Source of the DNA: Hygrocybe punicea
Lineage: Eukaryota > Basidiomycota > Agaricomycetes > Agaricales > Hygrophoraceae
Assembly: GCA_963556145.1 (NCBI GenBank)
Contig: OY744464.1
Coordinates: 6,857,508-6,921,507, forward strand
Length of the DNA: 64,000 nt
Reading direction: 5' to 3'
Positions 20,051-31,451 of this stretch are shown in pieces. Both the position numbers and the translations under genes were made by a program. Each line of letters starts with the position of its first letter. Position 1 is the stretch's first letter. The notes under the pieces were generated by a model that was not told the DNA's origin, made no database searches, and saw nothing but the letters and a program-made list of their open reading frames with translations.

Positions 20051-20419
20051 ATATGTTCAGGTTACTATTGTCATATGTGATCAGTACACATTGAACATTG
20101 GATATAGTTAGCTATCCAGTCATGATACAAAGAGAATATGCAAACATTACATCTGGATTATAGGTAGATAATGGATTTTCAATAGCTCATTCTCATCTTT
20201 TCAGCAAAAAGGCACACCTCTTGCATATTGTGGATCCTCAAATTGCAGAGTCACAGTCTAACAATATATCTGGACATGTCACACATGTGTCATCAATGCT
20301 TGATGTCTGAATCAATAGCCAAATTTCAATTACAGTATATAGAAGACACATTTCATAGTAAACCAATGTATTCAGAATGGTTCCATGTATCATTGTGATT
20401 TACAACTTTCAATAGTTTA

Positions 20420-20985
20420 CAGCCGTTTTACTATCTGATGGCAGCAACTGCACTGTTTTGAATCAATTGAGAAATTTGGACTTGGTAGAATTTTGGGTGT
20501 TGTGTTTTGTATCTCATGAAATACTGCTTGGATCAAGATGGTTATACAGTTTATGATTCTGGTTGTATTTCGAGCCTAATGACAGACAAACATAGTACAG
20601 ATGCAATAATGGCTCAAAGGACAAAAATAAAGAAGAATATGGTATATGTATTTCTAGGCCTTGAAAAGATGAACAACTTTCTCCATCCAGTCTTCTTCAT
20701 ATGAGCTCTTTCGATGTCCTAATTTGACAGTATCATTTTGGGTGTCAAAAAGTACTGGTCTACCTTTTTATTTCATCAACAACTCACCATATCCTAAATA
20801 TTGTCCAAATGTAATTACAGGAGTAGATAGCCCTCAAGACATAGTACAACTTTCCCTGTATAACTATCTTAATCCAAATAGTATTTCATGAGATACAAAA
20901 CACAGCACCCAAAATTCTACTAAGTCCAAATTTCTCAATTGATTCAAAACAGTGCAGTTGCTGCCATCAGATAGCAAAACAGCTG
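20420..20985. mobile_element. Tc1/mariner-like MITE with ~115-bp inverted repeats
   Basis: The left end CAGCCGTTTTACTATCTGAT and the right end reversed (CAGCTGTTTTGCTATCTGAT) begin ~115-bp near-perfect inverted repeats running to ...CATGAAATAC. TA dinucleotides flank both ends (20418-20419 and 20986-20987), as in Tc1/mariner insertions. A 65-codon ORF inside is present in both arms but is probably incidental. In arm 2 the copy (about 39713-40229) has lost its distal inverted-repeat tip. No transposase inside. Confidence 0.7.
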
Positions 20986-21023
20986 TAACATATCAACAGT
21001 TTAAGTACATACAATATTATACA

Positions 21024-22419
21024 TCAGTATCGGTCTATATTCATATTATTGAAGCGTCGCCTTGTTTCCACAACACCCTCTGCATCATTACCCTCTTCCA
21101 CATACCCAACATGCCATTTGATGGCTATTCTGGGCTGTGTAGTTGGTGTAGGCAAAGCTCTCTTGTTGTGAATCATAGTTGCTTCCTGAGAATATACATC
21201 AGTATTCGTTTAATTCTTGATGTATTGAAGTGTTACCTCTGTGAAGTCACTGTCTACCAGTGCCAATGACTGTAGATTCAGAATCATCTTGAACTTATCC
21301 TTCTTTACCGGAACTGCCGATATTGTAAACTGAACCTCCACTATATCACCGATTCTAAAGCAAGTTGGGTTTGTTGGAATGAAGCTAATGAATATTTCCA
21401 TCAGTAGGGATATGATCCCAATTCATTGTCACTCACCAATGTTGATTTCTATCAGACTGCAACTTGTAATAAAGTATGCAATTGTCCTGGCCATGAAAGT
21501 AGCAGGAATTTGCAAGTGAGGTTAATATGCCTTTTGGATCAATGGCATGCTCGAATGGAATGTGAGGGGAAGAGTTGTCGTGTCGGCAATCAGTGAAATA
21601 TTGGGTTCCTATTGCGAGTGCCATGTAATCCATGTATGTAGAAGGCATAAAAGCTTGCATTGCATTGTCAGGAAATTGACAAGCCAGTTTCTGGTGCAGA
21701 ATCCGAAGGTTATCAATATAGGATAGAAAGCCCATTGTATCAAGGCCAGTTACAACTATGCTTTGATGTATGAAGGGTGTTCGGCGTTCCGGTTGACTAT
21801 TACAGTGGTTCATCAGAATGGTATTCAAGGAATTGATACGAATTTAGCACATACCTGGTTGTTATGGGTGGAAGATCTTTCGCCACCAAAATTGCTTGCA
21901 AACTTAATACCAATTCTTGATGTTCGGATTCATCTTTGGTTGGAAGTGTAAACTTCCAGCAATTTGGAGAGTTAACATGCACAATATTGACATTTTGAAT
22001 CTGGCAATGCGGTCAATATGATATACCTTTTCAAATCCAATGACTTACATTTGTGGCCTTCACAAGCTGACTTTCATCATCGTCTAAGCGTGCAGATATG
22101 ATTTCCTGCAGATGTTCAGCTGTCAATTTGGTGTCAAATACTAGCCAGTATATATATGGTTGATATTGTTAACATGCACTCTTGAAGTTGTAATAGTTGT
22201 CCATCACATACAAAGCAGTGGTGAGATGTATATTGCGTGGCACAATTCTGTCCACTTCATGGATTATATCTTCGGCCATCATCCTCACACCAATCATATC
22301 CATATTGGCTTTGATGTCCATGTGATGATAGCTTTCAGGATCCGTTTTGTTTTTGTTTTTGTATTGCATTCTTGAATATTGAAGTTTGCGTCATTTTGCA
22401 TAATACGGATCCTTTCCAT
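21024..22419 (-). pseudogene. Gene A, arm-1 copy (multi-exon hypothetical protein)
   Basis: Reads from ATG 22419 (MERIRIMQND...). The exon encoding LTAEHLQEIISARLDDDESQ ends at a GTAAGT donor near 22055 and resumes with VNIVHVNSPNCWKFTLPTKD. Then come QSIVVTGLDTMGFLSYIDNL, PSTYMDYMALAIGTQYFTD and FRIGDIVEVQFTISAVPVKK. A GTAACA...TTCTCAG intron (about 21195-21245) precedes the last exon, which ends at TGA 21024-21026. Damage: a TAA after NYYNFKSAC and a frame break near 21790, both shared with arm 2, so they predate the duplication. I associate this protein with repeated mushroom-genome hypotheticals (memory, unchecked). No catalytic motif recognised. Divergent from gene B, 518 bp apart. Confidence 0.6.
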
Positions 22420-22937
22420 TTCTTTCAAATGCACCATGTAATGTTGCCTGGTTTGAATATGGTATAGACAAGCATGTACTCCAGTTTTTCCGCATTAATT
22501 CTGCATCACAGGATACGTATGCACAGCATTGGAATTAACCCCTATCCATTATGCATAAATATCTGTTAGTATACCCCATGTTTCTTAATTTGGCATTATG
22601 CATTTTTGTTTTATGAATACCCCTTTTTGTTTAGTCTCCATTCCTAACTTTAATTGAATTTGTCAACAATTCATGAAATCTACCAGTATAAACTTGTGGC
22701 GAATATCATGTGGACAGTCATCCATTTTTCATGCATACCTTTGCGCTTTGCATGGAGTACATGGCCCAAGAAGCCTCGTTTGGTATATGAGCATGTGCCA
22801 ATGGTGGATCCTCTGATGTTATTGTTGAAGTTTTGGATTCACCGATTCATCTTAAATTCATAGCTTATTGTTTTTGAGTGATTTAAAGCATGAGTGGAGA
22901 TGACATCCACTATTCCATCAACTTTTACCACTCTCTA
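22420..22937. promoter_or_regulatory. Shared divergent-promoter region between genes A and B (arm 1)
   Basis: 518 bp between the two divergent starts. It is AT-rich at the gene A side. A 69-codon frame on the plus strand (22654-22863) translates identically in arm 2 (37825-38034), making this the best conserved stretch I compared between arms. I treat it as regulatory by position rather than as a gene. Confidence 0.4.
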
Positions 22938-23747
22938 ATGCCTCCCAAGAAGTCCACTGCGACGAAATCAAACTCGAAAGCAAAACCCAAGGCCACCATG
23001 TATGTGTCCCTATTTTACTCGGTATTACTGAAGTCTCTATTGCATGCACTAAAGACAGCCTTCTGCAACAATCGAGAAGCAAAGAAAGTTATCAAGACTT
23101 GGGCTGATGATGATATGTATGTGTCATCATTTTAATCGTTATCTATTTTTGACCAATGGACAGTGTGGCTTTGTCCGATGCTAATGATGATGCCGTCAGT
23201 ATTCAAAGCACTGGCAGTGTAATGGCACCGTCAACGCTCACAAGGTATCTATAATCACACATCATTGTTATCCAACATCAGTTAACAAATATTGATATCC
23301 TAGGCATTCCGTCAAGCTCCACAACATTAAAGCCATGTTAGTGTTTCAATCTGAAACATATCTAACATGATACCAATTTGTTACAGTGGGAAGAAGCATC
23401 AAATGTCATCTCCCAATGTCACAGACAATGACGACACTGTGTAAATATTTCTCATAGGTGTTGTTTCATCATTGACAGGTTATCCATAGTAAAACGCCTT
23501 CCCCCTCCAAGAAATTGAAACCTGCATCTAATCAATCATGAGAGGATGATGAAGAGGAGGAAGAGGAAGAGGATTACGGTTCCAAGTGAGTTGTTCGCTT
23601 ATCATAGACACATCATTCAAACAAATTGTTTGACTGTTTAGGCATCGTCACAAAGTAGCCTTAATGAAGAACCCCGATAAGCCAATTTTGTGTGTATCTT
23701 ACATGCGGATATGAATATTCCCATTCATTAATCGTAACAGTGTTTCT
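22938..23747 (+). pseudogene. Gene B, arm-1 copy, 3'-truncated
   Basis: Starts MPPKKSTATKSNSKAKPKAT, a lysine/serine-rich nuclear-type start. It is followed by short exons separated by GTATG-type introns (for example GTATGTGTCATC...GACAG, about 23117-23163), then TWADDD, VALSDANDDAVSIQS, an acidic EDDEEEEEEED run and HKVALMKNPDKP. Homology to the arm-2 copy breaks at 23747, so the 3' half is missing. A TGA interrupts the frame at NQS-TGA in the acidic region where arm 2 has CGT (Arg). Function unknown. Confidence 0.55.
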
Positions 23748-24381
23748 ACTTATTTGACATCAGCTTTAAATTGTAGCTGGTTCAAAGCTGGTCAAATAAG
23801 TGAGCAAAGGCTCATCCAATCAACTAATGTTGGCTGAGGTCCCTTTGGCTTTTCGTATCTTCTACATGCTCAACTATTCTTGTAATTTCAGCCATTTCAT
23901 TAGGAATGATATAGCCATTTCTTGAAAAACATCTGTCAACATTATGGCCTCACTCTCCTTGCCCTTGGTGAAGGTGATGGTGACAGTGAGGCTGAAGCAG
24001 TGTATTATATGAGTGTAGACTGTGTTGTAGACTCAGTGATACACTGGAGGAGAATCACTAACGTACATAGTATACTATGAGAAAGTATAGGCTTGTTCTA
24101 TTGAAAGTAGATGAACTCCAAAAGGGAAATATAATTATAAAAGAAACAATAAATAATCAGTGAAATGAATCAAAGACAACAGATATGGAATGCTCAGGCA
24201 TGGCACTTACATTATTTCAACACAGTCACAGTAGTGGTAGCAAAAGGCCATTTGTAATCTTAGTTGAAAACACTGTTAATATGATGGTGAGAGGAGTGGG
24301 TGCAGCCATAGTGTGTTCTTCTCTGAGCAGGAGAGACTGTAGGGAGGTGACAGGAACTGTATTGGGAAGGGAACTAGGGAG
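23748..24381. other. Junction hairpin and non-coding DNA
   Basis: 23748-23801 is a hairpin: ACTTATTTGAC pairs with GTCAAATAAGT, and inside it CAGCTTT pairs with AAAGCTG. It begins at the base where arm homology ends. The rest, to the MITE at 24382, has no convincing coding region. Confidence 0.55.
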
Positions 24382-25649
24382 TAGTGTTGCTGTAGTTTGG
24401 TTCCAAACCTAGCTGAACCCGGTTCAAACCCTGAACCGAACCCTAGGTTCAGTCTAATTTCAGCTAAGTGCTGAACCGGACCACAGGTTCAGTTCCGGGT
24501 TTCAAGGCCTGCCAGATTTCCTGAACGGCTCCAAACCGCATCCAAACCGTGAACGCAGATATTTTTAAGGTATTTATTTTATTTGTTTTTCGTATTTCTT
24601 TACTTACTTTTTCATGGTAAACAGTATCATGTGACCATTACATGTAGGTTTTCTTCACCAACACCGCAACAATGCAAGGCCAATGAATGCAACACAATGT
24701 CGCATTCATGAACACAGGTAAGTCTCATAAAATTTCTTAACTTTACTAATATTATCTGCCACAGGCAACTTGACCGCGACCACATCATGAGCACACCACC
24801 CAGCACAACATGGATCCCAACACCAACGCAATGCCAACGGACGCGGGACGGCCGCAACACCACCACCACCACCACCACCAGTGGTGGCAATGGCAACAGC
24901 ATCAACAATGACGGCAACGGCCATCAGCAGCGCCGGCAGCAGCAGAAGCGCCCGCAACAGCAGCAGCAATGCCAGCAACAGCAGCAATGCCGGCAGCAGC
25001 AGCCGTGGCAGCAACACCACCGCAACCATACCACCACCCGAAGAGGACAACAGCAGCAGTGCCGGCAGCAGCAGCTGCTGCTGCTGCTGCACCAAGCCAT
25101 CCAATGCCAATGGACACAGGACAGCCGCAACACCACCACCACCAGTGGCAGCAAGGCAACGACGATGGCAATGGCCAGCAGCAGTGGCGGCAACAGTGGC
25201 AGCAGCAACGGCAACAACAGCAGCAGCGGCAGCAGCAATGGTGACAGCAGCAGCAGCCGTGGCAGCAACACCACAACCATACCACTGCCCCGACGAGGAC
25301 AACGGTTGGCAGCAGCAGCGCCAGCAATGCGATGCAGGGACCACGGGACAAGACCCCCCATCCCTCCACATCCCTTGGGGACACCGGAGGGCTCCCCCAC
25401 ACCCATCTACCTCATGAAGTGCAGTGCCATATCTACTGATACGTGCCTGCCATTCACAAGGAAAACGGACAGGGTGAGCCCACCTTGGTCTGGGTTTCAG
25501 ACCGCATCTGAACCCAGACCGAATGTGAAGAGATGGTTCGACGCCGTCTGGGTCCGGGTTTGGCCATGCGCCAAACCGGACCCAAAGTTCAGTTCGTGGT
25601 TCCGCCAAAAAGGGTCGGAACCAGACCGAACTGAACTTCGGCAACACTA
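24382..25649. mobile_element. Non-autonomous hAT-type MITE hM2 with CAG-rich core
   Basis: Starts TAGTGTTGCTGTAG, ends GAACTTCGGCAACACTA, with an exact 8-bp duplication CTAGGGAG (24374-24381 and 25650-25657). GGTTCGG/CCGAACC-type repeats fill both arms. 24860-25310 is a long imperfect CAG/CAA/CAC triplet domain that stays open in several frames on both strands (up to 313 codons). I regard those frames as repeat artefacts because they have no non-repeat protein similarity. It shares only its ends with hM1 and hM3. Confidence 0.88.
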
Positions 25650-26239
25650 CTAGGGAGGGGAACTTTGGAACTTAGCATATGCTGTTACTTTGGGAAAAGT
25701 GATTATATTCTTCTCAATAAATTTGATAAAATCACCAAATTATTTGAGTGTGTCAACAATGTACAATAACATGAGGTCTTCTGCCAACATTAGTCAATAA
25801 AATGAGTCATTGTTCATATATTTAATTTATTTAATTTTAGGTATTTATTGATGTTTTCAGAAATGTTGTCACATGTAACACGCAACTTTTGTCACTCTGG
25901 CACACAAAACGTCAGTGAGCCATTTCTCATCCAATTCTCAACATTTCTGTCTAATTCTTTCTGTTCTGTCATCCCCTCATCCCTCTCCAGGTGCACAACC
26001 AACTTTCAGGCACCATTTCTCAAGTATGGGCACGATCAAAATTTGGGTCTTGTCACCCTCTCGCAGTACATTTCTAGTGCATTGCAGGGAGATACCAAGC
26101 TGGAATTGGGCCTAAATAACCCAGGTATGTCCTCCCCAGATGCCCATGTAGTTTTTGTGCTGAATCACTTGATTTTTCACTGTAGGAAAACCCAGATGTC
26201 ACCCAATGCTGCCCTGATGCTGTGAGCGTATCTGCATTA
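25650..26239. other. Short stretch with a possible decayed exon
   Basis: A 125-codon plus-strand frame (25848-26225) contains FQAPFLKYGHDQNLGLVTLSQ and could be part of a gene interrupted by hM3 at 26240, but I do not recognise the product. Otherwise AT-rich. Confidence 0.25.
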
Positions 26240-26882
26240 TAGTGTTGCCGAAGTTCGGTTCGGTCCGGTTTTTCGCTATTTTTGAAAAACCGGAACCAGA
26301 ACCGATGGTTCAGTTCAGCGAAATGCCAAACCCGAACCGGAACCGTGTCGAACGGTTTCACGGCGTTCGGTCTGCGTTCAAACGCGGTTCAAACCGCGAA
26401 CCCACCTCCAAATACCTCGCGCGGGCCAGACGCGCGTCAATTGACGCGGCTGTCACCCTCACGAGGTAGATGGGGGGGCTCCGTCTGTTTTTGCAAGGTT
26501 GGGTTGGGGCCAGGCACTTCCCATGGGCATCCGCGCGTGCTACCTACCTCGCGAAGAACGGGGACGCGTCAATTGACACGCTCCGTCTGTTTTCGCGAGG
26601 TTGGATGGGGCTGGGGACTTCCTATGGGTGTCCGCACATCAATTGACGCGGCTAGGGCGTGTTCGTGAGGTGGGTCTTCGTCGTCGCCTCGTCCATTCCC
26701 CTCATTAGCCAATGTCGTTGGGACTGGATTTGGGGGACATACCTGGCTGCTGCCGCCGGTGTTGCTCTGCTGCTGCTGCTGCTGCTGCCGTTGCCGCTGC
26801 CGCCGCTGCTGCTGCTGCTGTTGCCGTTGCCGCTGCTGCTGTTGCCGTTGCCGTTGCTGCTGCTGCTGCTGTTGCCGTTGCC

Positions 26883-26919
<37 letters not shown>

Positions 26920-27464
26920 TTGTGGTCATTTGGCCGTCGTCGTCATCGTCGTCGTCGTCGTCGTCGGGGTGGTGGTATGTGGTGTTGCCACTGCCGTTGC
27001 TGCTGCTGCCGCTGCTGCCATCAATTCACTCCGACTCGCGTTGGAACGCGAGGGAGGTTGTTGGGTGGAGTTGACCGTGGGCGCCTTCTTTATGCGGTCA
27101 AGGTGGGCCACGGGGGGCTGTTCTATGTAATAAAATGTCAGTAAAATATAGTATGAGGCCGTTACTTACCGTGGTTGTTGAGTAACGTTCAAGTTAGTGT
27201 TTCGCGCGAGTATGTTTAAGGTCACATGACCTAAGTTCCCGCGACTGCATAGAAAAAAATGTGAAAAATTAAGTATCTAAATGAGTATCTACGTAGGTAA
27301 CCATACATTACGGTTCGCGGTTTGAACCGCATGTCAGTGCCAGAACCGCAAACTGAACCAGCGGTTCGGTTCAGCCAAATGGCTGAACCAGAACCGAACT
27401 TCCGGTTCGGTTCGCGGTTCAAACCAGGTTCGGATCGGTTCCGAACCGAACTTCGGCATCACTA
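26240..27464. mobile_element. Non-autonomous hAT-type MITE hM3 with GCT-rich core
   Basis: Ends TAGTGTTGCCGAAG...CTTCGGCATCACTA with an exact 8-bp duplication CTGCATTA (26232-26239 and 27465-27472). 26750-26960 is a GCT/GCC/GTT triplet run with uninterrupted (GCT)n tracts followed by (GTC)n. The left interior has TCAATTGACGCG-type palindromes and repeated CTCGCGA words. The right third is nearly the same as in hM1 (TCACTCCGACTCGCGTTGGA, CACATGACCTAAGTTC, GGTTTGAACCGCATGTCAGT). No transposase. Confidence 0.9.
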
Positions 27465-27780
27465 CTGCATTACCTAGTGGAGAGATGTTGTCCAGGAACT
27501 ATATGGAACCTTTCATGGTATGTCTACCCCAGGTGCATGCGTTGCCGTAAGCTGACTACACTCAGTACTCGGCTTTACAGGCAGCTTTGATCCTCTGTAC
27601 TACACTATCCACCTCCAGCCATTTTTCTCAACATCTATTTGTTCTGTTTGTGCACGGCTGGTCTATCCTTCATATATGAGACATGTACTGTAATTACATA
27701 AATATATTTGTTGCTTGAGACAAATCAAATCATGTGTTACCACGGAAACAGCTGAAGATCATCCTTCATCGTGACTTTGC
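27465..27780. other. Non-coding, upstream of gene D
   Basis: No ORF of note between hM3 and the start of gene D. It probably contains the gene D promoter region, but no clear TATA box is seen. Confidence 0.35.
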
Positions 27781-28556
27781 ATGGGGAATGCTCAACAAAA
27801 ACAAAGCCAAGGTCCCAAAGTACACCAGACAGCTCCTGTCCCTAATGACCTGCCGGTTGAGGCTGGCAAAAGCCCTATGCCCCCTCGTCCTCAAACACAT
27901 CCCAAACCAACGCCAGCCTACAAAGTGTGCAACAACAATGGACTAGACGACTCGGAGCTGGATGTCGAAGTGCTAGATCATGATGAATTATACAATCCAC
28001 CCCCTGGCTCCGACAACGAGCGAGACACTGATGATGTCAACATCCTTGTCAAGGAGCTTCTTGGGCCAGCTGGGGCTGTGGACACAAAACGCAATGAAGA
28101 AATTGACGTCGTCAAAGGCTTCAGCCCAGATTCTGATGCTGATTCTGAACCTGAAGGTTTTCTGGTTTTTTATTCACATATTTCCTATGCTTACACTGAT
28201 TGACAGATGTTCTCTGCCTCGAATTCAATATCCCTATTGGGACCACATCTGACGTACAAAAGTTTTCATCCGGTATCACTTGGAGTATGTTTTGTAGCGA
28301 GGTTGCCGATGTGATGGATATTCAGTGTTCCAAACTCGAGGTGGCCTATAAGTTCAGCACATGGACTGCCAAGGTGTGACCTCTGCTACTCACCAAAGCA
28401 ACTCACCTTGCTGCATTATTTGATGCCGCACAGACAGAGTTGAATCAGATGGCTAAGGCTAAAGGTAAAAAGAAGGCATTTCAGGTTGTTCTCGTTGATA
28501 AACGCGAAACATCTTGCAAGGGTGGAAAGAGATGGGCAGACAATAAGAAGGACAAG
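27781..28556 (+). pseudogene. Gene D, 5' exons (hypothetical protein split by a Copia insertion)
   Basis: Starts MGNAQQKQSQGPKVHQ. The first exon is Pro/Asp/Glu-rich (DDSELDVEVLDHDELYNPPP, DSDADSEPE). An intron of about 50 bp ending TTGACAG leads to DVLCLEFNIPIGTTSDVQ, MFCSEVADVMDIQCSKLEVAYKF, then TGA at 28377-28379 (AKV-stop-PLLLTKATHLAALF), and TELNQMAKAKGKKK...NKKDK. The exon ends in phase 0 at a GTAATA donor (28557). The gene resumes at 41766. I associate this family with repeated Agaricomycete hypothetical genes (memory, unchecked). Function unknown; the TGA can be CGA changed by one C-to-T. Confidence 0.6.
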
Positions 28557-28596
28557 GTAATATTTTCAATTGATAATACTATGTATTGGACTAACT

Positions 28597-28909
28597 GTTG
28601 AATGACAAACCGGCTATAAGTACCGAATCAACAATGATTATATAACCGCTAGATTAGATTAGATTAGATTTACCTTTTTTGGTATCCTTTCTTACCTTAC
28701 CCTTTGTTAAGGTATATAAGTTAGTTTTCATAGCGTAGAGACCTCAGCTGCGTATTGTTCTCGCACTGAGGTTAGCCACTTGTTCCCTTATTTTCTTTTA
28801 CCTCTTATTGACTTCAACTAGATTATATTGTCAATCCTTAGGTAACATTAAATATACAGCTGCGTATTGTTCTCGCACTGAGATTATATTGTCAATCCTT
28901 AGTCCTACA
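28597..28909 (+). repeat. 5' LTR of Co1 (313 bp)
   Basis: TG...CA ends, preceded by the CTAAC target duplication. Inside, CAGCTGCGTATTGTTCTCGC occurs twice (about 28747 and 28858) and TTATATTGTCAATCCTTAG twice (about 28826 and 28885). A GGTATATAAG TATA-like box lies near 28710. Its last 99 bp are identical by eye to 41646-41744. Confidence 0.8.
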
Positions 28910-28955
28910 GGTTATTGTGCCCTGCATATCCACTGCGTACTTCTTCGTATTCGTC

Positions 28956-31451
28956 ATGTCCACCGCTAGCACCCTTCAGGCTATCTCTGACTCCCTCCCT
29001 TCCGACATTCCCAAGCTTGCTTCCAATGGCCTAAATTGGGCGATCTTCAAGCTACGCTTCTCAGCCGCCATCCGAGCCAAGGGACGCTGGGACCATTTTG
29101 AAGGAAAGAGCTCCAGACCTTCTCCTCCCGCCGCTCTGGATGACGGGACGCTAGCTCCAGACCCTACTGGAGAGAAATGGGAAAAAGACAAAGCCACGGC
29201 AAAGAACATGCTCTTACAAAAGATCCCCGACTCCGTAGCCATGAAGATTCGCCGGCACGCCACTGTTGCCCTCGCTTGGACCTCGATAGTCGAAGAGTAT
29301 ACCCGCCGGAGTGTTTTTGCTCAGACGGAACTGCGAGCCGCTTTCCTCGAATCCAGGTGCCCCAACAAAGGAGATGTGCGCAAGTTCCTAGACGAACTGC
29401 GAGCCAAACGTGAGGATTTAGCCTCGCTGGATGTAGACATCGACGACAAGGATTACCGTTCGACAATCATTTCGTCGCTACCCCCTCACCTCGCAAACTT
29501 CGCCTCGACACAGCTCACCGCGGCCAAACTGTACAGCTCGTTGAGGACGATCGAGCCCGATCTCTTCATCCAGATCATTGCGGACGAGTGGGACCGTTAT
29601 AGGTCCCAGCAGTTAAGGACCAAACGAGTACCGGCGAAAGTGTTGGCCAACGGCGATGATAACGCGATGGCCGCAACACCGGACAAGAAAGGGAAAGTCA
29701 ACCGCTATGCCGACAAGGACTGTTACAACTGCGGAGAACAAGGTCACATCAGCAGATTCTGCCCGAAGCCGAGGAAGGCTAGGACAGGTGGGAAGACTGA
29801 TGAGATGGTCAAATTAAACGATGCGCCTTTGTCCGCACACATTGAGGAATGCGATGGAGCTTTGGGCGTGAGTATTGCCTCAGATTCGGGGGACGACTCA
29901 GATGCTAGCTCTGCGTGCGCCCACTCCGATTCATCATGGGACAGGCCAGAACAATCCCTCGCATCCCCCTGCAACACGAGTCCTGATGACGACAGCCTGC
30001 CGGACCTCATAAGTGTCAGCGACTCCAGCGATGGTGGCGACGGTGAAGACGGTGGCGACCAAGTGGACCTGTGCTCCGTTAGCAATTCAAACGCAAGTGA
30101 TGACCCGACTGACCCTCTGGAAGACATTTGGGTCGACGACCTTTTCGTTGATACCAATAACGACGCACGCGACATTGATGCGGCTGGGGACGTAGATTGG
30201 AGCCAAGTAAGAGCCTTTTTGGATGTGAGACCGTTAAGCGAGACCACCACCGCTGCTGACGACGGAGGTACACATGAACCTAGAGTCAGCCTGTTAGATT
30301 CCGGCTGCACGAAACACATCTCACCGTATCGAGACGCTCTCGCGAACCTGACGACAATCCCTCCCAAGACTTTCCGAGCTGCCAACAAGCAGAAATTCAA
30401 CGCGGCCGAAGCGGGCGAGCTTACGATTCCCCTGCCAAATGGAGCCAACCCATCGAAACTCGAACTTCACGAGGTCCTGTACTCGCCCGAAGTAGGGTAC
30501 ACTCTTATATCAATCGGCAAACTTGACGACTTGGGTTTCGACATGCGTTTTGCAAACGGTGCCTGTACGATCAGAGCGCCAGATGGAAATGTTGTGGGCC
30601 GCATTCCGAAGGATGCTACCGGCCTGTATCGCATTGTCAGCGAGGATGAAGCGGCAAACGCACTGGAAACCATTACCCTCGATCAACTCCACCGCCGCAT
30701 GGGACACATTGCCCCCGATGCTGCAAAACGCATGGTCAGCAAGGGCTTCGTCACCGGCGTGCGACTTGACGAATCCGCTGATTCCCCTACCTTCTGCAAG
30801 TCTTGCATTTACGCGAAGGCCATGCGGAAACCGGTTCCTAAGCTGAGGGAAGGCAATAGGGCAAGCGAGCTGGGCGGGGAAGTGCACAGTGATGTGTGGG
30901 GACCAGCCCCCATCGCTACACTCCGTGGCCGGCGTTACTATGTCAGTTTCATAGACGACAAGATGCGACTCACCGGCATAACGCTGATGAAAAATAAAGG
31001 TGAAACTCTCCAGGCCTACAAGGAATTTGAGGCCCGTCTCCTCACGCAGTTTGGGAAAGGCGTCGTAGTTTTCAACTCCGATCGAGGAGGGGAGTACACT
31101 AGCAAAGCATTCACTGTCCACCTGCAAAAAAACGGTACTCACCAAAAACTGAATGTCCATGACACCCCACAGCATGCCGGAGTCTCCGAGCGTTTCAACC
31201 GCACCCTAATTGAACGCGTCCGCGCCTTGCTCCACGCAAGTGGACTACCAAGGTCTTTGTGGGGAGAGGTGGCCCATCACGCTGTTTGGCTGATGAACCG
31301 GACCCCGACGAGGGCCCTGAACGACATGACACCCTTCGAAGCCGCCACAGGTAGTAAGCCCAACGTTGCTGGAATACGCGAGTGGGGAGAAAAGGTGTGG
31401 ATTCGAGTCGAAAAAGGTGACAAACTTGGAGGCCGAGTCCGCCCTGGTTGA
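28956..31451 (+). pseudogene. Co1 gag-protease-integrase, ending at an in-frame TGA
   Basis: Start chosen at ATG 28956 (MSTASTLQAISDS). In order: gag with LNWAIFKLRFSAAIRAKGRW (about residue 25), CCHC knuckle CYNCGEQGHISRFC (about 255), acidic linker, protease SLLDSGCTKHIS (about 447), pre-integrase zinc finger with H-R-R-M-G-H and C-K-S-C (about 575-620), integrase catalytic HSDVWGP, NSDRGGEY and a Glu in VSERFNRTL. At 31449-31451 a TGA falls just before WVGFDDNSKG, at a position usually Arg (GRWVG). The next ORF continues in the same frame, so this is one polyprotein with one nonsense change, explainable as CGA to TGA. Confidence 0.88.

Larger units (their letters stand above)
18724..23747 (+). 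repeat. Large inverted repeat, arm 1 (~5.0 kb)
   Basis: Reverse-complement homology to 36926-41645 runs from TTACGAGTCCCTATAAGGGA at the left to AACAGTGTTTCT at 23747. By-eye comparison of several stretches suggests mid-90s percent identity with scattered indels. Arm 1 has extra copies of a ~21-bp repeat (19950-20045) and a complete MITE. It carries ORF C, gene A and the 5' part of gene B. Homology stops exactly where an 11-bp hairpin starts (23748). Confidence 0.85.

Noticed and set aside
20507..20704. 65-codon ORF conserved in both arms
   Set aside because: It sits in the middle of a TA-flanked MITE, so conservation follows from the duplication; too short and featureless to call.
24706..25653. 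Long overlapping ORFs on both strands (up to 313 codons) in the CAG-rich region
   Set aside because: They are stop-free only because of triplet repeats inside hM2, are open in several frames on both strands, and show no non-repeat protein similarity.
30510..31175. 221-codon minus-strand ORF inside the Copia integrase
   Set aside because: Shadow frame of clear Copia coding on the plus strand.
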